Source: Diplosphaera chodatii
Taxonomy: Eukaryota > Chlorophyta > Trebouxiophyceae > Prasiolales > Stichococcaceae
Reading direction: 5' to 3'
DNA length: 64,000 nt
Assembly: GCA_032358165.1 (NCBI GenBank)
Contig: JAALGY010000028.1
Coordinates: 1,054,001-1,118,000, forward strand
This document shows, in pieces, positions 34,002 through 44,428 of the stretch. A program made the position numbers and the translations under genes. The notes under the pieces were generated by a model that saw nothing but the letters and a program-made list of their open reading frames with translations, was not told the DNA's origin and ran no database searches. The first letter of the stretch is position 1, and the number at the start of each line of letters is the position of its first letter.

Positions 34002-35784
34002 TTACACGCCGCGGATCACGTCCAACAACTGGGTTGCGGCAAACAGCAGGAACAGCGAGCCACCACTGCACAGCATATCAGCAGCACGTCAGGAAGTGCG
34101 AAGCCATGGCACGGCCATCAGATCGCGTGAATGCTCATGGCAATGCAGCACTTGGTACAAAAGCAGGATGCATACGACTCACATATACTGCAGCGTCTTC
34201 TCTGATACATATTTGGACAGCACGTTGCCACCAAGGATGGCAATAATGGTTGCAAGGCCATGGCCAGCCACAGCGCCGCCCACCACACCTGGTGCATGTT
34301 GGAAACTCGTTGATTAGGATCACAAGCAGATGAGCCATTATTTCACTGTTGGTACATGGAACGCCTGCAGCAACACACTGCTGGTGCAGACCATGCCTAC
34401 CGACTGGTGATGATGAAGCTGCAAGTGCGATCGTGGCAAGAAAAGACTTGTCTCCCCACTCCGCAGCAAAAACAAGTGCGAAGGTCGATACCACGAGGCC
34501 AGCCTTGTCTGCAAGCAGTGCAGGGCACCAGAAGTGTCATCGGACGACAGCAATTTCAACAAGACTTTTGCCGTGTACTTTGCAGTCACCAACTTCTTCT
34601 GTGCATCACCATTGAAGGCTGTAACTTCCTCCTGTGCTTCTTCCTCCTCCTCCTTTGCTTTGTCGTCAGCACTGCCCGCTTCCTGCAGGTGCGGGGTCGT
34701 CAGCCAGTGTCATGTACAGCATCGGTCCAGGACAGACATGTTAGCAGCTACTAGTGCCAAATTTCCAACCTGCAGTGTGCGGATGCCGAAGAACAGCAGC
34801 AGCCCGATCGCGACAATGTCATCCAGCGGAATGCCGCTGGTGTCAATCAGGTTGTCTGCCTCGTGCAAAACAAGACCCAGGCCCACCTGTGCACAGTGGT
34901 TGATCGTACATATCAGGGTGTATGCGAGAACGTATGTTGAGCTGCAGACAACGTACAAGCAGCAGATGATGATGTCGTATGCAGGCAGGCAGCAGACGCA
35001 CTGAAATCACGGTCATGGCGGCGAGGGCCCCAAAGGCGCCCGCAAAGACCAGGCCCTGAGTCTGTCTGTACTTCACGGCCAGCAGCACCGCAATGAAGAA
35101 TGTTTTGTCGCCCAGCTCCGAAAACAGAATGAGCAGAAAGCCGGACACAAATCCCTCCCTGATCTGGTTGTCACCGAGGAGCCCTGCAACACCCAAAAAT
35201 GGCTGTGCGTGAGTACGCCTGATCGATGGTGCACAGGCACTCTGCCGGAGCGAGTGTCGTCCCCACACAGGATGTATGGCAGTGCACCTGGTACGAACGG
35301 GCCGCTGCTGACCGCCTGCGCGACTTGCATTGGCGTATCTGCAAATGCTGGTGCTGCCGCAAGCAGTGCTGCTGTGACGCCCACCGCTGCAGCTGGCGTA
35401 AGCCAGCCTGGCAGCAGGTCTAGGAGCTTTGGTGCTGCAGCAAACTTCTGCAAGCAGCATCACGCTGATGATCAATAGATGTGATCCATGCTGCTACACA
35501 GACCGATGGCAACATGGGCGCCATGAGCTGACGTAGGTGGCTGGCATAGGGTACGAGTTCACCTGCTCTGCTGGAGTCCTGCTTCCGGTAGCGTGCCTGC
35601 TCATCTCGTGCGTTTTGTGCTGCACGCTGGCATGTGCACCTCTAGTCATGCGTGAACATTGCCGCCGCCGCGTCGTGCTGTGGTGGACAGGTGCCGTAGA
35701 CTGTGATCGGTGGAAGCTGCGCCCGACTATCGTATGCTGCCTTCTAGCTGCGACATCGTGGCTGTGCAAATAGCTGTCCTGCAT
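34002..35784 (-). CDS. GDT1/UPF0016 family cation transporter, PAM71-like (plastid)
   Basis: GDT1/TMEM165/PAM71 proteins move Mn2+ or Ca2+ against H+; the plastid members supply manganese to photosystem II. Exon 1 (35563-35784) is a His/Ser/Arg-rich transit peptide starting MQDSYLHSHDVAARRQHTIV. It joins in phase to KFAAAPKLLDLLPGW and a hydrophobic AAPAFA segment, like a thylakoid-type signal. Both signature motifs are present: SELGDKTFFIAVLLAVKYRQ in the first half and AAEWGDKSFLATIALAASSS in the second (ExGDK[ST]). Between them are VAIGLLLFFGIRTLQ and an acidic Glu-rich loop (KAKEEEEEAQEEV). The last helices are GHGLATIIAILGGNVLSKYV and LFLLFAAATQLLDVIRGV, with TAA at 34002-34004. The choice between PAM71 and the envelope paralogue CMT1 is open. 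Confidence 0.87.
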
Positions 35785-36107
35785 GTTGGTGTTGCGAAAC
35801 CAACGTTGTCCTGACGGCTCCGAATGACTTGATGTCAGAAGGAAGCTGCACGCCGCTCACCTAGACAGGATCTACGTCTTGAATGTTTGCGACCGTCTGA
35901 TCCACACAAAATGTGTTGTAAGCAGCAGGCAGACCTGCATCTCAGCTGACGTATTACCTAATATCGACGTGGCAGCAGGGTTTATGCGCTTCTCCGAGCC
36001 CTTTAGCCACTGTAGGCCGCTTGGCCGCGCACCAGCGACTCACGCAAACACTTGTGCTCAAGCTGTGCAATCCTTCGTGCATTCAAGATCAACGGGTCTC
36101 CGGAAAC
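35785..36107. promoter_or_regulatory. shared divergent promoter region, GDT1/PAM71 gene and PSRP-3
   Basis: About 320 bp between two start codons of plastid-protein genes. No defined element was recognised. Promoter function is inferred from position. Confidence 0.35.
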
Positions 36108-36707
36108 ATGGCGACCTGCTTGCGGTGCGCAGCGATGCAGGCGGCCGGTCTTGGTTCCGTCACCAGCAGTCCCCGTCCAGTCCCTCAGCAGGTGACCATC
36201 AGCAGGGTAGTGGTCAGGCCAACCCACGTTGGCCGGCAAACATGCGGCAGGACCGTTCGCAGCCAAAGGCAGCAGCTGCGCGCCACGGCTGAGGAGGCAG
36301 TTCTGGACCAGGTGGCAGCTGAGGAGACTCCTGTGGAGGCAGTGGAGACTGAGGCCGGCAGCACCACGGCCGCGTCAAGCGGGCTGGATTTCAAGCCTGC
36401 TGAACTCGAGGCGGAGTACGCACTGAACGTGCTGTGGCTGGACAAGAGCATCGGCCTGGCGGTCGACCAGATCTTCAAGGGGGAACAGAAGAGCCCCATC
36501 ACAGAGTATTTCTTCTGGCCGAAGACAGATGCGTGGGAGGCGCTGAATGTGTCTATCGAGGCCAAGGACTGGATCAGCGAGCGGAACCGGGTGCTGCTGC
36601 TGAACCTTGCGACCGACGTCATCAACTTCTGGCAGGACGAGGCCAAGAAGCACACCATCGAGGAGGCGCGTGAGAAGTACCCGCAGGTCGCGTTCCAGGG
36701 CAACTGA
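36108..36707 (+). CDS. PSRP3: plastid-specific ribosomal protein 3 (cS23, Ycf65)
   Basis: PSRP-3 is a small-subunit protein of plastid and cyanobacterial ribosomes. The single exon of 199 codons starts at the ATG at 36108 with the transit peptide MATCLRCAAMQAAGLGSVTS, then a Glu/Ala-rich stretch. The Ycf65 domain covers about residues 100-199: ALNVLWLDKSIGLAVDQIFK, PITEYFFWPKTDAWEALNVS, WISERNRVLLLNLATDVINF and WQDEAKKHTIEEA. It ends FQGN, TGA at 36705-36707. It is the only confidently intronless gene in the window. An upstream in-frame ATG at 36021 would extend the protein but spoil the transit peptide, so 36108 is preferred. Tandem with ALG9, 596 bp upstream of it. Confidence 0.94.
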   Translation: MATCLRCAAMQAAGLGSVTSSPRPVPQQVTISRVVVRPTHVGRQTCGRTVRSQRQQLRATAEEAVLDQVAAEETPVEAVETEAGSTTAASSGLDFKPAELEAEYALNVLWLDKSIGLAVDQIFKGEQKSPITEYFFWPKTDAWEALNVSIEAKDWISERNRVLLLNLATDVINFWQDEAKKHTIEEAREKYPQVAFQGN

Positions 36708-37303
36708 CGGGCGGGCACATGGTCAGCAGTGCGGTGTCCATCTGGAATCCAGCAGTAGTGAAGGCATCTCAACTTTTGGCAGTCAGCACGCACAATGGTC
36801 ATGTGCGTGGTCTTCGGGTTTTGAACCGAGCCTGCGATCACATGCTGCGTGTGACCTCGTGCAGCAACATTCCCCAGCTGGCTACCTATGAGCTCCCAAG
36901 TACCATGTATACCGTACCGCCTTCAGTCATCCCCAGCAGACATCTGCATGTTGCGACAATCACTGTTGCCACTGGCACATCGACGATCAACCGGACATCA
37001 CAGTAGGCTTCAAAGGCGCTACTGTTGAGAGATGCATGGCAGCCATGCATGCAAGATTGCGACGACATGACTGCACCATTCCAGCGTCGGATGTAGACTG
37101 CCGATTTCAATCAAGACTCACGCGGATCGGCGTCGCCATTGCAACCCCTGACTGGCACAGCTGCCGGTAAGATCCACCAGCAGAACCTTGAATTTCTCAC
37201 AAGCGCGGCATCTTTGCCATGCGCAGCGCAGCACATTTCATCGCAGCACATCTGGCGATCAGTTGCAACCTCGTTTGAGACTTACAACTAGGTTACAGGC
37301 GTC
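36708..37303. other. intergenic region between PSRP3 and ALG9
   Basis: About 600 bp, one of the few head-to-tail spacers here. It holds the PSRP3 3' UTR and the ALG9 promoter. Several TGCATG-type palindromes occur near 37030-37045. No coding sequence was recognised. Confidence 0.4.
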
Positions 37304-40176
37304 ATGAGGCCGTACGCTGCGCTGGGCATCTTGCTGATTGCCAGAGGCCTCAGCGCAAGCCGCAACCTAGTGCACGACTGCGATGAGGTCTTCAACTACT
37401 GGGAGCCGCTGCACTACCTGTTATATGGCTACGGCTTTCAAACATGGGAATACAGGTGCTTCACAGCCGTGTGAGCATGTTTCGCTTTGCTAGCACACAG
37501 CATCCTCACCATTCTACACAACTGCATCTCGCCAAGCTGACCGCGATGTGCATGTGGACCGCAGTGCACAGTATGCGCTACGATCATGGCTGTACATCTT
37601 GCTGCACAAGCTGGTAGCGGCGCCAGCTGCCTGGTGGTTCGGCGAATCCGCTGGCAAGGTCGCTGTGTTTGTCTCCACCCGCGCCATGCTTGGCATGACG
37701 TCGGCGGCCACAGAAGCCATGCTGGTCAGGTGAGCTTCCTCTCTGTGCATGGTGCACGTGGACGACAACCCTCCGCCACTGCCACATGACAGGTAGTCGT
37801 GCGGCTGTGAGCCGGCGCTGATCAGCGCGTGTGGGTGATGTGCAGTGGCGTCCAGCGGCGGTGGGGCCGCAGCGCGGCGCTGCGCCTGCTGCTGCTGCTG
37901 TGCTTCAGCAGCGGCATGTTCACATCCTCCACGACGCTTCTGCCATCAACATTCGCCATGTGCGCACCCTGTTGCAATGGACTGTCCACCATGCGAAGTA
38001 TCGCTTGCTTTGGGTGGCACTCTGATTTCTCTGATCTAATCGATACTCCTGCCTCAATGCTGACTGTCAAAACCCGCATCATCAGGTATGCATTGACAGC
38101 TGGAACTGCTGCGCTGCTGGCTGGCAACCAGCTTGCGGTCATTGCGGCTGCGGTGTGTGGCATCATGCTGGGATGGGTGGTGGCCGCTGTGGCATTCCTG
38201 CCGCATGCGCTTTGGGTGCTGCTTGCCACACCTCTGGCGCCTGCCGTGTGCGCGGCAGCTGGCGGCACGCTTGCAATCGGCAGCCTGCTAGTTGCCGCCG
38301 ATTACTGGTTTTATGGCCGCCTCACGGTACGAGCTGCAGATGCAAGCCCGCCTGAGTATGCGCCGCTGAACAACTGTGCGGGAGCTGCCAAGCTTTGGCA
38401 AATCTGTACGACCTGTACTGCATATAAGTCCATCCACGCAGGTGTCACTGTGGAACTTTGTAAAGTACAATGTCGTTGGCGGCGGACAGAGCGCACTGTA
38501 TGGCGTGGAGGTGCATGTGCATGCCAGTGGCCCTTGCACATCATATGAATGCATACCTGGTGATGTGCTCTTCTATACCATGCTGCCAACCTGCGACGTA
38601 TCGTGACCGTCTGTGTTCTCAGGGCCCAGCATACTATGTGCACAACGGCGGCCTGGCCTTCAATCTTGCATTGCTGCTGGCGCTGGCACTGCCATTGCTG
38701 GCGGCCCTGCAGCACCTGCGCCGCCGTGCTTCCGGCATGGTGTTTCAGACACAGCCTGCCGCAGACGGGCCAGGGGCTGGTGCCAAATCATCAGCAAGGC
38801 AGGAAGGGGGAATGGGGCGGAATGTTCCCCCGGGGGGTGCGCTGAGGGCTCAATTGCAGGGTATCGCGGCACTGGCTCCGCTGTGGCTGTGGCTGACGAC
38901 CATCAGCCTGCTGCCCCACAAGGAGGAGCGATTCCTGTACGTTGTCTACCCCCTGGTGAGCCCTGTTCGGAACCCCTTGCTGTTGCAAGCTGGACGCTGA
39001 GCTTGTTCTCACATCAGATCAAAGCCTTCAATGTACAATTGAGGCTGCAATTACTTCCTTCGTGTCTGATGTCATGACGAGGTCCGGGCCGAAGTGAGGC
39101 AAAGGGTACTTTCCTTGCAGATTTGCCTAGCCGCAGCGCTATCGCTGGGCGCGTTACAGGACATCTTGGCTGCATTGCTCACTTTGGTCGTCCCCCGACG
39201 CATGGCGCAGCAACTCTCGAGTGCTTTGCAAACAGGTGCAGATCTTCCGAGTGCTGCTCTTGTGCACCTTGGCCAGGTGGCAGACGGCTTTTGGCCTATA
39301 CGAGAGAGTGGACTGGACTCTGCTCCTGCCTACAGGGCTGTTGGCATTCATGCTGGCGGTGTCACTTGCACGCACGGGCGCACTGCTGCGCAACTTCAGC
39401 GCGCCTATGGCTGTCTTTCGAGCTTTACCCGAGGCACGGATCTGGTCCTGCTGCTGTGCTTAAGCCTGCTGTGCTGGCTAACAGCAGCACCATGCGTCCT
39501 CATGTCGTCAGAGAACCTCTCCCTTGCAAACCCAATGTGAAATGCTTCATCCTCTGCAGGTCACACATCCAACCGTACAGACGCAATATGTGTGCATTGG
39601 CGCTGAGTGGCATCGCTTTCCATCATCGTTCTTCCTGCCTGGGCCTGCATATCGGTTGCAGTTCGTCAAGTCCGGGTTTGACGGGCTGCTGCCGCGGCCC
39701 TTCTCGCAGAAAGATGTGGGTAAAAGAGACCATGCTTGACCTATGTCCTGATGCAGGGAAGTGTTTCCAGCCGCCTTGAGTGCTGACTGCTGCAACGCCG
39801 TGCAGGGTGGCACACAAGCAGCGCCCTACCAGCTGAATGACGAGAATAGGGAGGAGCCAAGCAACTACTGGGTGGGCAGCGAGAGCTGCAACTTCTTTGT
39901 GGGTCCGACGCCTCCGTCAGATTCCGGTGCGGCGCCTGGGCAGCGTAGGCCAGCAGACGATTTACCTGACCGCGTCTCTAGGGGCTGGCATGTCGCTGTA
40001 GCAGTTGAGGTGCCCATGCCGCAGGGTGGACGGCCCTCAAGTCGGAGCCCTTCCTGGACAAAGATGCCTCACCCCGGCTGGGCCGTGCCTTCCTGCTACC
40101 GTGGTCGTCCAGGCGGCCCATCGTCATGCAGCAGTACACGCTGTGGCGGCGAGCTTCTGCGCCGCAGCTTGGATGA
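37304..40176 (+). CDS. ALG9: ALG9 alpha-1,2-mannosyltransferase (dolichol-linked oligosaccharide)
   Basis: ALG9 adds the seventh and ninth mannoses to the lipid-linked N-glycan precursor in the ER lumen. Exon 1 at 37304 starts MRPYAALGILLIARGLSASR and carries the GT-C family motif DCDEVFNYWEPLHYLLYGYG ending FQTWEYR. It splices in phase into SAQYALRSWLYILLHKLVAA. Further segments are ALRLLLLLCFSSGMFTSSTT with LLPSTFAM, FVKYNVVGGGQSALYGVE, PLWLWLTTISLLPHKEERFL, YVCIGAEWHRFPSSFFLPGP, QLNDENREEPSNYWVGSESC and FLDKDASPRLGRAFLLPWSS. The stop is TGA 40174-40176. The HKEERF motif separates it from unrelated mannosyltransferases. About eleven exons. Convergent with the HIT gene, 235 bp away. Confidence 0.93.
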
Positions 40177-40411
40177 GCGCTGAGGACACTCAGCAACGGT
40201 CGTGCAGCTGATGTTACGGGATCCCCTTGCGTTCCAGATGGATGACAGGTGCGGCTTCTCACAGTACTGGCTTGACGTTCGTCTGCAATAGGTGCGGATC
40301 ATGCACGGCAACTGGGCAGGTATGCGCCTTGTCGTCTGAGGCTGTGTTTGTGGTTCTTGCAGGTGGTTCGTCATGGGCACTGTTTCCTCAGCACAGCGGG
40401 TTGCAACTACT

Positions 40412-41152
40412 TTAAAAACATTGTTGCTGTTGTATGGCTGCCTTCAGCTTGCCAATCAACTGCTGTAATCGCTCCTCCTCATATGGCTCTGCTGTGCCCA
40501 CACCATAGCACTGCATACCAAGACGACACGTAATCGGTTGAAAAGCCTGCAAGGCGATGCACGCGTGCTTCGAATTGACGTATGCGATGGCAATGCAGCA
40601 ACAAACTCACTGGACCAGGCCATGCGGCATCTCCAGGAAATCGCCCAGTCACGTGCACGTGCAGCTGACTGCAGATGTTCCCTGCGGCACCATTTGTACC
40701 TGTCAGCAGGTGTGCATTTGAGTCTCGGTTGGGCGAGTGCGGCAAGGAGCAGACGCTCAAGAGTACCTATCGCTGCAATGTTCAGCTTCTTCACGCCTGG
40801 CATCTGCTGTACAGCAGCGGCAGCAGCTGCCACCTCCTCCCACAGCAACTGCTGCAGTTCCGGCGGCAGATCGATCACTTCAACCAAGTCCCGCTGCGCA
40901 CACACGCAAACTGCTGAGCTGTGGGTGTTCGCAGTAACATCGAAAGGCACTGCTTCGCATAGGCAGAACAGCCACACACTGCATGCCTGACTCGCCTGCC
41001 GTGGCACAAGTACCAGCCAAGTGTATCGCGAATCGTCCATCAGCAGCACGCTGCAAAGGTCTAGACGGATGACCTGTCTCGTCACAAACCTGACTGTGAA
41101 ATCTGGTGCCTCGTGTGAAAAGGAGCTCGTCCGGAGCAAACGGCGGTGTCAT
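40412..41152 (-). CDS. HIT-domain protein of the bacterial type
   Basis: HIT proteins are nucleotide hydrolases or transferases. Exons read VIRLDLCSVLLMDDSRYTWL with VLVPRQA, then DLVEVIDLPPELQQLLWEEV, AVQQMPGVKKLNIAAIGT, QLHVHVTGRFPGDAAWPGP, and the C-terminal exon CYGVGTAEPYEEERLQQLIG ending QQQQCF, TAA at 40412-40414. The QLHVHV histidine motif and the DAAWPGP segment are typical of the bacterial HIT clade, not of eukaryotic HINT or FHIT. The N-terminus is unresolved. An ATG at complement 41152 opens a frame that must splice, and a hydrophobic stretch further upstream (near 41290-41340) could be a membrane anchor exon. The real 5' end may reach about 41400. Confidence 0.8.
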
Positions 41153-41735
41153 GCCATTCTCTGGCAGGACCAACCTCGTGCTGTCCCGCTGCAAGTTGTG
41201 GCAGCATAGCAAATTGTTCGTCCCTTGGAACTGTATGGATGCGTCTCCTGTGCCGGTGCCCAATGGTTCTGCCCAGAATGAATGACATTGCTGACACCGC
41301 AAGACATGCCGCTGCAGCCAGCGGGTTTGGTGCATTTTGTGCATTGTCAGGCATCGTGATGTCGATCCAACTGGCAGATATGAGTCCTCCGTATGTACTG
41401 CAATAGCCTGAGTGGCAGATGCACAGACCGGCGATGAGTGATCGTGGCAGGTACGGGTCCGTACACGTAGCTGCAGCACGAGTGCTTTGCAAGTGCAACG
41501 GCAGACTCCTATACCACAATGCCTTCACTGCCCCTCGACGTCAATCGCAGTAAGTGGTCTGGTTGGTGATTGAAAGTTGCGTGATTTTGTTGTGAGATCA
41601 GAAGCCTCGAGTGCACACACACCTGTGGAAGCTCTGCAGCACGACGGCAGCAGGCGTACCAGGCCCCGCTTGACGTCTGCCGCGAGCACAGCCGCATTCA
41701 CCAGCTGATTGCTTCTCTGAGTCGAGCATTTACAG
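41153..41735. other. region between HIT gene and methyltransferase gene
   Basis: Divergent spacer. The part nearest the HIT gene may hold its first exon: the minus strand near 41280-41360 reads LAAAACLAVSAMSFILGRT. Nothing else was recognised. Confidence 0.35.
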
Positions 41736-43914
41736 ATGGGCAAGGGATGGAAGGTGGGGAAGGGTAGGTTGCGGTGCATGCGTGTGCTCTGTTGGCGGCG
41801 GCATGATGCTGATGGGATAGTGCGACACAGGCGGGGCCACGTGGCGGCAAGCTTGTCAAGCCGGTCGACTTCCGAAGTCTCAAGATCAATGCGCCGTCCG
41901 AATCAGGTGAACCCCTTGGAACCGACAGCAGGCCAGCAGATGCTGCAGCGCCATGTGTCCATCTTACTCACAACTGGAGGCTGAAGCCTCAGTTGGTCTG
42001 TGCAGATGTGCCGTTGGGCGCAGCCAATGCAGGTGACGTCGACAAGTTTGCGCTTTATCAAGATGCTGTGCAAGCACCTCAAGGGGACATCTCCTGGATG
42101 CGCCGCTTCTACAGAGAGTATGTTGGTCTGCAGGTATGAGAGATACATGCATGCATACATTCATCGCTACACATGCATTGCTGCCACCAGCAGCATCTGC
42201 CTCAGCTCTCAGCACCCATCCTGCACCACTCTCATAGCTCACAAGTCATTTGCGCCTCACAGGTGCCGCTGCACCTGCGGGAGGACTTCTGCGGCACTGC
42301 AATGATCTCCGCGACATGGTGCAAAGGCGATGTGCGGCGGACCGCCACTGGTGAGGTGGCAGGCAACTACCAGGTCGATAGGTTTACACGAAAATCTGCA
42401 GTACACTATGGTGTGTGCAGACTGCATATTGTGGCTGCAGGCTTTGATATGGCCAGCGGGTTGCATCACTGCAGGTGTGGATATTGATAGGGAAGCGCTG
42501 GCGTGGGGGGCGAGGCACAACGGCGACGCGCTGCTCGGCGGCAGTGCCGCGGATCAGCTGTGCTTGCTGCACTCCAATGTGCGCTGTTTGCTGTTCGTAC
42601 CATGCATCCATACATCGCTTGCCATCGTCCAGACAGTCGCGAGGCACTGATTCAGCTGTGGGGCTACCACACATGACAGCCGCCTGGCCGCGGCTTGTGC
42701 AGGTGCTAGACGACGTGAAGGATGCCCCTCGCATCATGGCTGCAGCTGCACTTACTGCCAGGATTCCAGCAGTCAGCAGTGACGCCGAGCAGCACGCCAC
42801 AGGCGAGGCACTGGCTGTGGCAGAGCCGCCACAGACAGAAGGCGTGGCAGCGGAGGAAGCTGAGCCGGCGGCAGAGCGGGAGGCAGAGCTTCGGGAAACG
42901 CCAGCAGATGTTGTTGCATCATTGAACTTCAGCCTGTGCCTGCTACACACGCGGGAGGAGGCCCTGCGGTACCTGCGCCTGGCGTATGCAGCGATGCAGC
43001 AGCATGACGGCAGCATCATGGTGAGCAGGCAGTGACTGTTCATCCTGACCTGCCAAACCGCACCTGCTGCGGTGGTGCAGAGCAAGGCATGAGCACACGT
43101 CCTTGCAAGGTTGCATTGTTTGACTGCCAGGTGCTAGACCTGTTAGGCGGGCCATCAGCAGAGTGCGATGCGAGGATAGATCGCACCAACACCATGACAG
43201 GCGCATCGTTCCTCTGGGAGCAGGATGGCTTCTCTCCGGTAAGCACAGCCAGCCGTCAGAAAATGATTCGCCCAAACGATGGTGTGCAGCTGATGTCAGC
43301 AGCTAGGTATTGTTCGAACCGTTCGGCCACAACTTGGCCTGAAGAATCTATGCGCACGGCAGGTGACCCGGGAGATCTACTGTCATATCTCGCTGCGGAA
43401 GCGGGGTGCTCTTGCTCTGCCCAGGTGCCGTTCTGCCCATGTTGCAACGACCCTGGGTGCGAGAGACATGTCTGGGTGCGAGATGTGCACATGCTGGTGA
43501 CTGCGTGCTGGGCACCTACAGAGGGTGCCACCACGGTCCTTCAATGGCACTGCAGGATATGGAACTACCATTGGCGCCTGTGGACCATCCCAGAAGCCAC
43601 GGAGCTCCTGCTGGCGGCGGGGTTTGATGCGGTGCACACCTGGCTGCGGCCGATGCGGCAGACTGGTAGCGCCAAGGTGACCTTGTCGACACTGCACAAA
43701 ACAACGCGCATACACTGGAACACGGCCATGGCATCACATCCCGCCTTGCTGGAAGCAGGGCGCAGACGAGGAGGAAGATGACGATGATGAGGAGGAGTTT
43801 GTGGAGTGCGGCGGCGGTCATACGGTGCCGCCGGGCATGCTGCAGCGCATCAACCAGCGCGGGTGGACGGCCTACCTTGTCGCGGTGGCGCAACCAAAGC
43901 AGAACGGCCGGTGA
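41736..43914 (+). CDS. SAM-dependent methyltransferase of an uncharacterised plant family
   Basis: Exon 1 at 41736 (MGKGWK) can splice in phase to AGPRGGKLVKPVDFRSLKIN. The class I methyltransferase core follows: LHLREDFCGTAMISATW (motif I, DFCGT) with an Arg-Arg-Thr-Ala segment, VDIDREALAWGARHN (acidic residue for SAM ribose), RLVQVLDDVKDAP, DVVASLNFSLCLLHTREEAL and VALFDCQVLDLLGGPSAECD. The C-terminal half has FLWEQDGFSP, RIWNYHWRLWTIPEATELLL and GFDAVHTWLRPM, then an acidic Asp/Glu run and RGWTAYLVAVAQPKQNGR, TGA at 43912-43914. The DFCGT, NFS and YHWRLWTIPE motifs match a conserved plant/fungal family with no substrate known to me. Eight or nine exons. Confidence 0.8.
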
Positions 43915-44428
43915 CCTTGCTGGCTCGAGCATGATCGTGACAGCCAACATTGGTCGGTACAAACGTTGCAACCTTGTGTTGGCCGTACTGGATGCTGGCA
44001 TAATCAGGATCGGCTTAACAACACCCAGTTCGGCATTGTTGCATGCCCCAATCTCGTGATGGCCCGCCATGCAACCCGATGACCCCACATCTCTTACCAT
44101 TGCCTCACACACATGTCACCGAAAGATCAAGCTGCGCAACTCGCCAACAGCTGATCGTTGGAATGGAGCACAGCCCATAGTCAACGGGAGCCAGATTGAG
44201 GCTCCAAGGACAAAAGCAGGCTTTGCTGCGCTGCGCAAACTCCTCTGCCAACCGGGTTCCGGTTCAGGGCCTGGCAGCAGGGCGCCCTCTGAGCCGCGAA
44301 GCGTATGCTCATGCTTGGCATCAAGCGCTGCTGCTGTGCCCCCCGAAGCCTACAGCCACACCACATGATCAGATTGCTGGTCCAAGCATCTAAGGTGTGG
44401 TATCAAACGGTCCTTCATTCTGGTGCTG
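43915..44428. other. convergent intergenic region, methyltransferase and unknown membrane protein
   Basis: About 510 bp of 3' flank. No exon was recognised. The exact end of the minus-strand gene is uncertain, so part of this could be its last exon. Confidence 0.35.
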
